From NCBI RefSeq assembly GCF_028583425.1, contig NC_072794.1, forward strand, positions 29,819,232 to 29,883,231: 64,000 nt of DNA. The letters are read 5' to 3'. The translations under genes and the position numbers were made by a program. Within the stretch, counting starts at the first letter, position 1, and each line of letters opens with the position of its first letter. This DNA is from Eublepharis macularius. Its lineage: Eukaryota > Chordata > Lepidosauria > Squamata > Eublepharidae. Shown here in pieces: positions 23,780 through 34,622 of this stretch. The notes beneath the pieces are model-generated. The model saw only the letters and a program-made list of their open reading frames with translations, was not told the origin of the DNA and did not search any database.

Positions 23780-24560
23780 CTGAGGCAGAGAAGGGCGCGC
23801 CCTCATCTCTTTCCTTTACCCCAGAAAAGAGCCAAGTCGGGGCCCCGATTCGGACTCGCCAGGCCTGCATAGCCGGGCCTGAAGAGCGAGTAAGGCGGGC
23901 GGAGGGAGGATCTTGAAGCCTAAGCGAGACGCTGGACGGGGAGTTCGCTCCCTTCGGCACCAGGCACTGATGTGTTTGGGCATCGGTTCCGGTGCCGGCC
24001 GGCGCTGGAGGGAGGAGGAAAGGCAGCCCCCGAAGTCTCGGTCCCGCCCAGGAGCAGGCCAGCGCGCAGTGGGCGTGGAAAGGCAAACCGGTTCGCTCGC
24101 AGCGGCGGGAAGGAGGAAGCCGCCCGGAGTTTGGAAACTTCTCGGGACGATGAAAGCGCAGCCCGGAGCGCGCTAAGCAGCAGGAGGCGGTGGTAAGTTT
24201 CGGCGCTGCCGCCGCGTTCCTTCCGCGCTCTGCTGATTTCCGTTCCCGGGAACTTGGATCGGCTCAAGCGGAGCGCGGATCTTTCTGCGGGCCGCTTTCG
24301 CTTTTGGAGCTGGCCTGGAAAGCCCCCGAGTTGGCAGGTTGACTTGGAGGCGGATTTGCCCTCTGAGAGTAAACGCGCCTTGTAGGATTTGAATGCTTTG
24401 CCTTGTTGTGCGCTATAGGTCGGTCGAAACCTCTGTTATAACGCCTGGCGCCGCTTTGTTTGGGGCTCCGTTCTGGCTGCTGTTGGTTGGGAGGTTCTCT
24501 CTTCCTCGATCTGGCCCGACAGCGACTGCGGTGGGCAGAAGGAAGTCATTTCAAACAGCG
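23780..24560 (+). promoter_or_regulatory. KIAA0040: CpG-island promoter, probably of KIAA0040
   Basis: This is the only long GC- and CpG-rich, non-repetitive block in the window (many CGG, CCG and GCGC, for example GGGCGCGCCC at about 23793 and GCCGCCGCG at about 24207). It has no convincing TATA box, as is usual for CpG-island promoters. It ends upstream of a + strand splice donor at 24193, and the next + strand gene is KIAA0040. Other promoters or intermediate 5' exons may exist. Confidence 0.65.
24060..24192 (+). other. KIAA0040: Probable 5' UTR exon of KIAA0040 (donor end)
   Basis: The sequence CAGGAGGCGGTG runs into GTAAGT at 24193, a consensus donor. The purine-rich, CpG-rich sequence before it has the look of a non-coding first exon. 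The left edge is a guess because no transcription start can be read. It would join to the acceptor at 48821-48822, giving a 24.6-kb intron. Joining is inferred, not shown. Confidence 0.5.
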
Positions 24561-25584
24561 CGTGATTCACCGGCGGAACTCGCCGCCACAAGATAGTGAT
24601 GGCTGCTGGAAGGGGTAGACAAATTAAATGGAGGAGGATGGGTCTGTTAGCCACATGGAACCTCCACGCTCCGAGGCAGTCTACCTCAGAAATGGGGACA
24701 GCTGTTGTCTTTTGGACTTCGCAGAACCCTATGGTTGACTGCTGTTCAAAACAGGAGCTGGATGTTTAGGTCCATTGGGACTCTTCTCACATGCTGTTAA
24801 GATCTGGGCAAAGTTTCACTCCTGCTGATAGTGACAGGATCTGGTGGTTAACACCAGGAAGAGAAGGCAGGAAGAGCGAGCCATCTCTGTTATATTCCGA
24901 GAGGGCAGGAGGGAGAGCAGACAGGCACCAGTTATGAAGTGATATGGCCAGTGCTGCCCAGCCAGGCAGTGCCAGTCTCTGAAATCATAACAAAAGTTCT
25001 TATCTCTCTTCCTGGAGGCCGGAGACAATGCAGTATCTATTCATCTGGCAGGCTTGAAGGATGCTAAGAGTCAAGACTGGGCTTGAAAAAAGGAAACTGG
25101 GATTTTCTTGCTATGACATGGTGTTTTGCTTGTGTGTTGCTTTAAGGGAAGAATACCTGCAACAGTTTGTTTAAGGCTTGTTTCCCCTTGAATATGGGGA
25201 AATCCTTTTCAAGCTTCCAAGTAGAGTCAGAGATCTGGGCCGAATGCACGCATGCTGCATTTCAGCCCTTCCAGTGTGAAAATCAGAAAGGCTGTTCGAA
25301 TGTGCTTTTGTTGGGCTTCTAAATCAATTGGTGGCTGGGTAGGAAGGTTGATTTACAATCCCATTTCAACCTTTTTGAATTTAGACAGAGTGGTTTTAGT
25401 CTGAAAGTCACTAACCTCATTTCTAATTCCTCTTTCACCTTGACTTGTGACATTGAAAGAAAAGGGGCCAAGCCAACCTGTTCTTCACCTCTTTGTCATA
25501 AGAAGGTAGTTACAGGTTTAAAAGGAAGGGATTATGTTTTATTTTGCTTTAATGCAAGGAAGTCAAGTAGATTACCTGTCTATG
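24561..25584 (+). other. KIAA0040 intron 1, first part
   Basis: The intron starts at 24193. This stretch shows no repeat I can name and no further exon with convincing splice sites. Confidence 0.4.
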
Positions 25585-25855
25585 CTCTAGATTAGGCATC
25601 TCCAACCTTTTTTAAGCCTGTGGGCACCTTTGGAATTTTGAGCTGGGTGGTGAGCACCACCACCAAAATGGCTGCCACAGGAGGCGAAGCCAAATGGAAT
25701 ACCACCCTCCTCACACCTCCTGCGAAGAATCCGGAAAGGGGAATGGAGCCACACACTGCCTAAGAAAGGTCCGTGTGCTTACCAGTCCTCTTTATCGTCC
25801 AGTGGGAAAAAATTTTCATGTCAAAGAGGACATCATCATCATAATTCATTCTTTT

Positions 25856-26425
25856 TCTTCAGTTTGAGAGCCACCTGGGAATGCCACATTGATCAGTTTG
25901 ACCTTATTTTCAACCACAGTAATACTGGAGTATTATGTTCTAACTTCTTATCTCTTTGGATTTTGAAGTCCCCCAAGATCTTAACTTTCTCATTTTCACT
26001 GCCTTTCTCAGGCTTATGTTCCCACCAATATTTCCGAATTTCCAGTGCAGCATTACAGCTATTTTATTATTTGTACAATCTTGCTGCACTTGCCGATGAG
26101 ATGGTCAACTGTTTCATCCGCTTTGTTACATAATCTACACTTGCTGTCATTTGTGGTCTTTTCCATTTTCACTTTCATACAGTTCATTCTTAATGCCTGT
26201 TTTTATGCGGCTAATATAAGTTTTTCTGTCTCTTTTTTTCAATATCCTTTGCAGTAGCCATTTCCAGTTGTTACTCTTGTCAACTTAACCTTCAGTATTC
26301 TTCGTGTATTGACCATGCAGTGATTTACTTGGCCATGCCTCCATGTGGTTTTTCAACGTTTCTTATTTTGTCTTTTGTACCCTTAATTTTAATTATTCCT
26401 TCTCTGTAAATGTCAGCCAGAAAAT
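25856..26425 (-). mobile_element. R4/Dong-clade LINE, inverted 5' part
   Basis: On the - strand it encodes the C-terminal restriction-like-endonuclease region typical of R4/Dong LINEs: HGQYTKNTEG, NDSKCRLCNKADETVDHLI with its CCHC zinc knuckle, and KILGDFKIQRDKKLEH. Stops and frame changes show it is dead. It is joined head-on to a + strand 3' end of the same kind at 26426-26640. Confidence 0.72.
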
Positions 26426-26640
26426 GCTAAAAACGAATTAAACATTTAGGCAATACTGGCATAGACAAGATAACAACTGGACTGTTGCCAACAGCTGTAC
26501 TACCTGGAACATGCCACATACTAAGGTGAAACCCACTGATTCCTAGATTCTTGGTTAAAATCCGAGTTGGTGAAAGACCAAAAAATTCCAGCCCAAACAT
26601 CTGGTGGACCATGATAACATCACATAATAATAATAAGCTC
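26426..26640 (+). mobile_element. R4-type LINE 3' end, + strand
   Basis: Contains ATAACAACTGGACTGTTGCC and AAAAATTCCAGCCCAAACAT and ends in an (ATA)n tail at about 26625-26637. The tail sets the + orientation. With the inverted piece at 25856-26425 it makes the classic 5'-inverted, twin-primed LINE structure. Confidence 0.65.
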
Positions 26641-26732
26641 AGCCTTTCAATGGCTCCAGCTACTTTCTGACAAGCTTGGTGGGTGCCATGGAAGTATTGA
26701 TGTGCGCCACATTGGAGAACCCTGATCTAGAT

Positions 26733-28929
26733 GCCCAGAGGTCACAGTCAAATTTTTCACAGGGGAAGAAATGCTGTTGTTGGTGTTACATGGCAGACGT
26801 GTACTGTGTGTGCTGCTGTGTGCCCAAAACGAACCAGGAACTGTGAGGAATTGTGAGTAAGGATTGTAAGGAATTGTGAGCACAAATCTAGAGAGTGGTC
26901 ATTATTCTGGCTCTATTCACAACTGTCAGATTCATAACTGGTGTCTATTAATAACCACTTTTGCTTTGATGTAACCTCAGTGGTGGAAGGAAATGAATTA
27001 AGACATGCAGATTGCCTGGGGGCAGGGATAGGTCAACTGGAAGCCTGGGGTTGCCAGCCAAACTACATGATACATGGGTTGGATCAGTGCTTTGGGGGGG
27101 GGGAGTGGCTGCAGCCTCCACTCTCCCACCTCATTTTCTCAAACTAAAACGGCCTCAACAGGGCCCTTTGTGCCCCTTTGCACGGGTGCATGTCCACTGA
27201 TGGGAGGAGATGCTTCTGGATTCCTGGGGATGCTTCTAGATTCTTTGTGGGTGTACACACCATTTTTGGTATGATTTGTTTGGTTTGCTATGATTTGATA
27301 TGGTTTATCCGGACCTCGCTCTCCGCACCACCTTTCTTTTATCTTTTCACATGCAGTATTCAGTGCGGCCCTACAATGGGCCAAATAATGCCAAGAAAAC
27401 AGCACGGAGGGAATGGCTGCATTTGATCTTAATCCAAATTGGTCCCTGTAACATGTGGGTATGCTCCTTCAAGTAGCTGTTTTGTGGCAAAGCAACTTAT
27501 GTATCGTGCAGTTTGGCCATCAAGCTTTTGAAAGCTTTCTATTTAGCTCCTGATCCCATGGACATTTCCTACAAAATACTCATATGTCGCTTTTTGCCAT
27601 GCTAAGCTCAGGCAACTGGCTGACCCCACTTCTCCCTTTGGAAGGGCCTTCTCCTTATTATGCAAATGGTCTCTGCCACGCACAAGCATATTTAGCAGGC
27701 CAGGAGGCAAAGAGCATCTGCAAGTTCAACTTTGCACAAGTTCAGCATCTCATTGAAATTGTGCTACTACCATTGCAAGGCAGCCACACATTCTTGGACA
27801 GCACAGCAGCACAATATCCAGCAGGGCTATAGCTCTCCAGTGTCCAAAATAAGCACACATGGCTGCTTTGCATTTTAAGTGAGACGCTGAGCCCATGCAA
27901 AACATGTTTGAAACTCTTTGCCTAAGGTGCCAGCCTCATATTTACATTGGCCCTAAGATACAAGGGGGAATGGTGTCTATTAAGGCAGGAGTTCTGCTGA
28001 AGTCCTTTGTTGTTGTCCTTAGTGGGACGAAGAGGCTAAGAGTCCTGCAGGCTGGTGAATGGGAACATGGTTGCTGGCCATTTGGTCATTGTGCTATGGA
28101 AAACAAGGTCTCTGTTAAAATTAAGTTGCCACTTTTTGTTGCACCTTTTGGAACAGTTTTGACAAGCCCCAGGTTGTATTCCAAGGCGTAGCCTTCCTCA
28201 GACAGAAGAGAGGAACAAATAGTCTAATGCTCTGAACAGCCACGCTCTTGTTCAAGATTCATGATTTTGTTTATGAAGCTTGTCCCTTTCCCCAGGGAGG
28301 CTGCAACGTAGGCCAGAACAAAGGGCTGAGCTGAAAAATGAAGTCTGCCCTGAGGATTCAGAGCAGAGGCTGCCAAAAGTTCTTTTTTTAAAAGGAAAAG
28401 AAGTCCAAACTTTCTTTCAAAGATGATGGTTGTTTGGATTCTGGCTGTTAACATGAGTGTTTCTCTTTGTGTCTCACTCCCCAAGCCTTCCTTTATATGC
28501 CCATGCTGCTGGTGAATACTCAGCAGCTGAAGATTTCCCCAGACCTTTGTCCACCTGCTATATTTTTGTGTTCGACTGCTTTTCAAGGCACTGAAATAGA
28601 GCTGGAGCTTGCTGTGTCGATATCCAGTTAAAAAAAGAAAGTGCAACCTACTCATGCCTTACATCTGCCCTTAAAAAGGTACGACCAAACCGTATCTTAT
28701 ACCTGTCCTTGACCTCACAGGAGTTCTGGCCTTCTGCTTTCATCTCTTAGCTGATTTCCCGGTACTTCCTTGCTCCTCCTGTGTTTTCACAGGATACTTC
28801 AGGATTCCTGCTGCTGGGTTCAGAATAGATGGGCCTGTACGCTACCATCCTGCTCAGCAAAGTTTGAAGCCTTCCTCTCCCCTACAGAGCCTTCTTCCTC
28901 CAACTTCTTAGGTGGAAAAGCTGCTTCAG
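26733..28929. other. KIAA0040 intron, nothing recognised
   Basis: Intronic sequence with no supported exon. A G-run is at about 27091-27100. The GATTTGATATGG-type short repeats near 27270-27310 are local. I cannot name a repeat here. Confidence 0.45.
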
Positions 28930-29375
28930 AACATAATAAGAGCCCTGATAAATTATACCATTGGCTCATCTAGTCCAGCATCCTGTTTCATACAACCAGT
29001 TGTCCTAGAGAACCAACAAGCAAGACATAGAGGTCGAGGCCTTCCATTAACGTTGCCTCCTAGCAGTCATATTTAGAGTTTTACTGCTTCTGAATATGGA
29101 GGTTCTCTTTAGTTATCGTAGTAGTTACCGATGGACTTATCCTCCATAAATCGGTCTAGCCCTCTTTTAAAGCCATCTATGCTAATGACAATGATTATCT
29201 CCACTGGCAGTGAATTCCACAATTTAGTCACTCATCAAGTCAAGATGTCCTAAATCTATTGCCCATCAACTTCATTGGATGCCCCTGAGTTCCAGAATTT
29301 TGGGAGAGGGAGGAAGAAGTTCTCTCTATACGGTTTCTCCATCCCATGTATAATCTTATAAACCTTGCTGGATGA
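28930..29375 (-). mobile_element. CR1-type LINE 3' end, - strand
   Basis: Reversed, it encodes DGFKRGLDRFMEDKSIG, the C-terminal end of CR1-like ORF2 in reptiles. This runs into a 3' end reading GATGCTGGACTAGATGAGCC and GGGCTCTTATTATG. Upstream on the - strand, KVYKIIHGM is also CR1-like. It is 5'-truncated. Confidence 0.75.
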
Positions 29376-30765
29376 AGTCTTCTTAGGCTGGCTTTGGACT
29401 TTGCTGAGTGAAATGAAAAGATACAAGCCAGCGAGAATAGACCGGGTTTGTGTGGCCAGATTCATTCAGCTCAGGACTGCTATGTCTTTAAGATCTGTGT
29501 ATGTCAGAGTATTGTATTTTCTTCTTTCACTGTGGGGGAAGCTGCACCTGCCAGCCGCAAGCGTAGGCGTCCCAGTGGGGCTCAACAGGGCCCGGCAGGA
29601 TGGGAGCAGTGCAGCTGCAATCTCTGTAAACTTTCAGCATGTAATAAGTAAGGTATCAAAATCCATCAAGTATGTTCAGCTAGCTGAGATGCAAATCTTG
29701 CCTTGGACAAAAAAGACAGACCATTTGGGACTTCCCTGGCAGCCCGCTTTAATCATACCTGTTAAATGAACATATTAAATCCTTTGTCCTCCGCTAAACT
29801 CCACATCCAACCTGTAAAGAGACCAGTGATTGCAGAAATGATACACGCAAGACTCTCTCCTTAGGGTCTGATTGCTTCCTTCAGTCGTTATAGAAGGAAA
29901 CTGTGAGTTGTTGGAAGAGTTTGTATGGCAGATTTGCCTTGAAAATGAGTTCCTACTTAACAGTGCAATCCTATAGAGAGTTGCTCCAGTCTAAGCCCAT
30001 TGACTCGAATGGGCTTAGACTGGAGTAACTCACCAAAGGATTGCACTGTAAGTATAGCTTGGAGGAGGATGAGCTATGGACATTCTGTGAAGGAGAAAGG
30101 GAAACTCTTATCCTGCAGGTTGAATATGTATGTACATCAATTTGATTTTGGAAACTTCATGAGGGTTTTGTGATTCAGGGATGGGGATTTTGTCAAAAAA
30201 AGGGAGAGGAATGGATGAAGGCAGCACTGAAATGTATACAGATAAGAGCAAGAAACACTCAGGGCCTCATCTTCTTCCTACCTTTCACCTCGCACCATAT
30301 CCCAAAGATCTAGAAACACACACACACATTATGATGCATCTCATCTGCTTCCTCCTAAGCTAAGTGTCAGGCAAAGAACTCTCATACGCTCTCCCTCTCC
30401 CACAGTGGGAGCTGGGTCTTTTTCATTAGCTCTTCATGCAAGTGTGCAAGCTGGACACAAGGAAATGGTGTGAGTGAGAGGTGTTAAGGAGCCTTTGGTT
30501 CTTCAGGTTTGGGTGAAGGCACCATTCTCTAATCAGCTGTTTCACATCACTAATGCATTAACCCTGTGATCCCCAGTATGGTGCCATCGTACATAGCAGT
30601 GTGTTTCCTGGTGGTCAAACATCTCCCAAAAGCACAGAGCTTATCCTGGCTTTCCTCCATCTTAGTGAAACAGAAGGCATCACTGTATTTAAAAGGAGCA
30701 CCCATTCAGAGCTGTCTCATCATAGGAAAACATTTAGCTTGGAATCTCCTGATATTTTGTGTTTT
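29376..30765. other. KIAA0040 intron with one palindromic MITE
   Basis: Apart from the MITE at 29960-30049, nothing could be assigned. A short (CA)n lies at about 30316-30327. Confidence 0.45.
29960..30049. mobile_element. 90-bp palindromic MITE
   Basis: Begins ACAGTGCAATCCTATAGAG and ends CCAAAGGATTGCACTGT. The centre is CAGTCTAAGCCCATTGACTC, followed by GAATGGGCTTAGACTGGAG. It has nearly perfect inverted arms and is the same family as 23366-23455. Confidence 0.88.
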
Positions 30766-30942
30766 ATTCGCTTCCTGTATACCCACATTCCTCTGCAATG
30801 GGGACCCAAAGTGGCTTATATTCTTCTGATCTCCTCCATTTTATCCTCACAACATTCATGTAAGTTAGGTTATCTGAGACTGTGTGAGGAGCTCATGGTC
30901 ACACAGCAAGCTTCCAAGTCAGAATGGGGAACTGAACCTAGG
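30766..30942 (-). repeat. SINE, - strand, outer part 1
   Basis: Reads, reversed, as a SINE body: CCTGTATACCC, CAATGGGGACCCAAAGTGGC, TCCATTTTATCCTCACAAC, ATGGTCACACAGCAAGCTTC. It is interrupted at CTAGG (30938-30942) by the foldback element. The tRNA-like head continues at 31175. Confidence 0.7.
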
Positions 30943-31174
30943 AGCAGAACCACAAGTGACAAAAGGCACAGATTGGACATTTGTCAGCTTCCCTCAAGTT
31001 TTGATGGGAAATGTAGGCATCCTGGTCTCGCAGCTTCGCTCTCTGACTGCTGTCCAATGGACTTTTCAACTGTCACTTGTCCAACATTCCGCCAAGCTGC
31101 CTACATTTCCCATCAAAACTTGAGGGAAGCTGACAAGTGTCCATTCTGTGCCTTTTGTCACTTGTGGTTCTGCT
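30943..31174. mobile_element. 232-bp foldback element inside a SINE
   Basis: Starts AGCAGAACCACAAGTGAC and ends GTCACTTGTGGTTCTGCT. The inverted arms are about 77 bp (30943-31019 and 31098-31174) with two mismatches. It is flanked by exact 5-bp repeats CTAGG (30938-30942 and 31175-31179); removing it and one CTAGG restores a continuous SINE. The superfamily is uncertain. There is no ORF for a transposase. Confidence 0.85.
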
Positions 31175-31218
31175 CTAGGTTTCTAGTTGACACTCTAACC
31201 ACTACATCACACTGACTT
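31175..31218 (-). repeat. SINE, - strand, outer part 2 (tRNA-like head)
   Basis: CTCTAACCACTACATCACACTG is the reverse of a tRNA-like A-box region (AGTGGTTAGAG). It continues the SINE broken at 30942. Confidence 0.7.
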
Positions 31219-31261
31219 TCATACAAGTTCGATTGGCCTCAACAGTTCTGGAAGCCATTTT

Positions 31262-31350
31262 GTCATTAGACTTTTACCCCTAAGGCAGCCATTTTGAGGT
31301 GGTACCCAAGACATGTTTTCAAAATTCTGAAAGTGCCTGCAGGCTTAAAT
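31262..31350 (-). mobile_element. hAT fragment, - strand
   Basis: Reversed it reads GGAGTCCCTGATTTAAGCC, GCAGGCACTTTCAGAATTTTG, then AAAATGGCTGCC, the same design as the left arm of the element at 25593. Edges are uncertain. Confidence 0.45.
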
Positions 31351-31718
31351 CAGGGACTCCAGTTTTGGGTATGGAAGACTGCCACCTGGTCAGCATAGGG
31401 AAGAAATTCTCTTCACAAGCAAAACTCTGCTTCTTCTTCAGTTTGGTAGATCTCTCTAAATTGCTTCAATAGCAAAAAAAAACAAAACCCTGCTGGCATT
31501 ATTTGGATTTTATATTGTTAGGAATTTGAACTGTGAGCTGCTGAACATGCAGTCTAATAAATAATAAAGGAAAGAATGAAAAGGGATGGAAATTCTCTTC
31601 ACATAACTAATGTGAAGCTTCATGACTTCCACTGTCACAGTTGGTTTTTGGCAGGTAGCTACAAGGACGTGGAGAAAGTGTACATGTGGCATTTCTGTCA
31701 TTGCCTCTGGCAAGAAGA

Positions 31719-31726
31719 GTTGCAGC
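31719..31726. repeat. 8-bp target-site duplication, left
   Basis: GTTGCAGC precedes the element at 31727 and recurs exactly at 32445-32452. Confidence 0.9.
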
Positions 31727-32444
31727 CAGGGTGGATTTGATTTAAATCGAATCAATTTAAATCATGATTTAAATCACGATTTAAATCACTAGTGAGTAAG
31801 ACAAGATTTAAATAATGGTTTTCTACATAAAAGACATTCTTTTCTACATAAAGACTCCTCACACTTAGCTTCTTGTACAGATCTATTCTACTCCCAACAA
31901 TCTTCTATTCATTGAATTTTATGAAATTTAGCACTTAAGAAATGACGGGTTGGTTCTGTGTACAAAGATTTGCAAAGGAACAATGGGATTAAGGTCTTTT
32001 TCGCAACTGTGTATGTTTATTTTATAACTTTTTTGCTGTGAAGAAGAGATGTGGTCTCTGCAGACACAAATTCACAGTTTTGAAAAGTGTAAAACTAAGC
32101 ATCTGTGATAATATCTTCTGGACAGAAAAATTGCCCAATAATCTTACAGAAACCTCTGGAAGAGCATGACATTGTGAATGGCTTAATGGAATTTGTTTAC
32201 CAAACAAATTTAAACATTGCATGAATATACACCCTCACGCTACATAATTAAAAATTAATCCTTATTTCATGATGATAATAACCTTTGCACTATAATGTAA
32301 TAGAAAACTATCTTTAGATAGATTTTTTCTCAAAAAAAACATTTTATTTTAAAAATCCGTTTTAAATTTTTAAAATCCTATTTAAATTTAAAATATCCAA
32401 TTTTAAATTTTTTTTTTTAAAAAAATTGATTTTTATCCACTCTG
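31727..32444. mobile_element. AT-rich hAT-type MITE with perfect TSD
   Basis: Begins CAGGGTGGATTTGATTTAAA and ends TTGATTTTTATCCACTCTG. The terminal CAGGGTGGAT and ATCCACTCTG are inverted repeats with one mismatch. Exact 8-bp GTTGCAGC repeats flank it. Subterminal regions are rich in GATTTAAATC palindromes. It has no transposase ORF. The element is 718 bp long. Confidence 0.9.
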
Positions 32445-32756
32445 GTTGCAGCTTTTGCCTTTTCATATGCCAGAGTCTAGCCGCCAAGGTATGTGCTGCA
32501 CCCACCCACCCCAAGTTCACTAGGTATGTATGGACATTACTTGGTTAGTTGGTTGCTGTATGTACATGGAGTTGAGGAGGGAGGCTTCACTGCCTCTGCA
32601 AACCTCTTACTCCCCCCTTGTGCTGTTCTGTGGGGTTCCCTGTCCCCCAGGAACAGCATTTGGGATGCTGAAGGAGGAGGAAGCAGGGAAATAGAGCCCC
32701 ACTGCTGCAAGTCCCTCCATTAGCTGTAATTTTTGGGAGGACCTAAGTCTGTGATT

Positions 32757-32825
32757 CCATAGAAAAGAACACGAGGATTGCCTTGCTGGATCTTACCATA
32801 GTCTAGCATCCTGTTTCTGTCGAGA
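32757..32825 (-). mobile_element. CR1-type 3'-end remnant
   Basis: AAGAACACGAGGATTGCCTTGC and AGTCTAGCATCCTGTTTCTGTC match, reversed, the 3' end seen at 28930-29030. Short and degraded. Confidence 0.55.
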
Positions 32826-33572
32826 GTCTCTGAGAAATTCTTAAGAGGGGCATAAAAGTGATGGTCTCTTTCTGCTGTGCGTTTCCAGCATCTGACATGC
32901 AGAAATAGGCTTTGTTTTATGTTTTGTGCCTGATGCGATGCAGATATGCGAATTCTGTCTCTGACATTTGACTTGTGGTTGCTCTGTTGTCACATGGTGT
33001 TGCAGTGTTCATCTGATGAATACACAAGTGTGAAACAGGCCAGAGACCAAAATGAATTCAAGATGGCTCTTGTAGTTCTCATTGCCTGAGAGTGCCATGA
33101 GTGGTCCCTGAGGTAAATGGACTGCCTTTAACAGTATCTCATTTCTAGTATGTAGCATTCTTCCCTGAGATCGTTGCTTTGAGATATGTTATATCTTCCG
33201 TATATGCCATTGTAATAGATTGGTTATACCACAGAAAAGCAATGGTTTACAATATTTGGGTACCTATAAATGGAAAATGCAAACTCCCATCACTCTAGCT
33301 AGTAACGTAACAGTGCAAGTTCATTGAAGTCAATGGGCTCAGAAGAATGTACCTTTTTAGGACTGTACTGTGAATTTAATCATACCTAAATACCTTCAAT
33401 AGTGTCAAGTTTTTTACCTTGAAGGAGTTGTCTTCTGTAGAATGGTAGATGCATTTCTTCTCCAGATGGCTCATCATTACAGTAAAAAAAATCATACTTT
33501 TATTAAAAAGCTGGTTGGGACAGGAATTGTACATGTCTGTGTATAATGCTCAGTGAACTGGCTGGTACAAAT
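32826..33572. other. KIAA0040 intron, MITE trace only
   Basis: A degraded half of the CAGTGCAA palindromic MITE lies at about 33310-33375 (TTGAAGTCAATGGGCTCAG). Nothing else is recognised. Confidence 0.4.
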
Positions 33573-33704
33573 AAACGTCAGAAAATTGTATTGTCGAAGG
33601 CTTTCACGGCCAGAGAACGATGGTTGTTGTGGGTTTTCCGGGCTGTATTGCCAAGACCACGGCAATACAGCCCGGAAAACCCACAACAACCAAACGTCAG
33701 AAAA
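33573..33704. mobile_element. Short Penelope-like fragment with 13-bp TSD
   Basis: AAACGTCAGAAAA occurs at 33573-33585 and 33692-33704. Between them lies a 106-bp piece starting TTGTATTGTCGAAGGCTTTC. The piece folds back on itself: GGTTGTTGTGGGTTTTCCGG pairs with CCGGAAAACCCACAACAACC. From memory, TTGTCGAAGGCTTTCACGGCC is a terminal sequence of Penelope-like elements in squamates, which insert with variable target duplications and often make inverted ends. Confidence 0.65.
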
Positions 33705-34386
33705 CCTCTCTAAAAATTCGAAAATAATTGCGGAGTGGAACAGCTAAAGATCACATTCCCCCCCCCTCCATCAGAGCCCCCGTTCTTCCCTTGAATGAAG
33801 GAGGGAGATGAGGCGGCATTAGCAAATCTCACTTTTGGGACCAGGGATGCGGCATTAGCAAGCAGTTTCTGAGTAGGTGGGAACGCTCCCTAGGCACGCT
33901 TCCACTCCAAATGTCTTCCTGCCCTGGTGAGGAAAGGTACTTCTTTCTCAAAGTTTTGCAAAGGACTGAGATATGCACAAAAAAAGCAAAACATGAAGAG
34001 AGCAAAATGGAAGAAACAGAAGATTGAGGGAGCAAAAGGAGTTTTTACACATGATGTGGGATCTGGAGTGTAATTTAGCCCCAAAAGTAACTGGGAGAGA
34101 AATATAGATCACAGCCAAGAAGCTGGGAGAGAGAAGTTTTAATTCTTCTTTTGTCCCCCACCCGTTGTTTTCCTGATTTAAAAAAAGACAGCTATCCAAT
34201 GCTGCTTTTCATCCTAATTGATCCTGCAATGGGGGGGGGGGGCTACAAGGACTTGCATAGGGCATCTCATTTTTCCCTCCTCACACTTTTTCCTCTTTTC
34301 TGAGTCCTGACACCTCCTATATACCTTCCCCTGTTTTCTTCTTTCCTTCCCACCTACCCACCAACCTTTTATCTGCTCTCCATCTT

Positions 34387-34622
34387 CAGCTGTATTTATG
34401 ATTTATTTCATTTATATCCTGCCTTTCTCCACAATGGGAACCCAAAACAGCTTACATAATTTTTCCATTTTTATCCTTACAAGAACGACTCTGTGAGGTA
34501 GGTTAGGTTGAGAGACAGCACTGACCTAACACCCTATGAGCTTTCACAGCAGAGTGGTGATTCGAACCTGTATCTACCACATCCAATCTGACGATCGCCA
34601 CACTGCTACAACACACTGGCTT
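34387..34622 (-). repeat. SINE, - strand
   Basis: Reversed body: TTTATTTCATTTATATCCTG, CCACAATGGGAACCCAAAAC, CTCTGTGAGGTAGGTTAGG, AGTGGTGATTCGAACC (reversed B box) and a degraded tRNA-like head (TGCTACAACACACTGGC). Confidence 0.75.

Larger units (their letters stand above)
25585..26732. mobile_element. hAT element interrupted by an R4 LINE
   Basis: The left end TAGGCATCTCCAACC starts at 25593. The right end GGAGAACCCTG stops at 26724. Flanks are CTCTAGAT (25585-25592) and ATCTAGAT (26725-26732), an 8-bp target duplication with one mismatch. The left arm carries GGGCACC and AAAATGGCTGCCACAGG. About 800 bp of the middle is an R4-type LINE (25856-26640), so the hAT copy is older than the LINE insertion. 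Confidence 0.7.

Noticed and set aside
23913-24267. ORFs of 74-115 codons in the CpG island
   Set aside because: Open by GC composition on both strands at once; no conserved motif and no favoured start.
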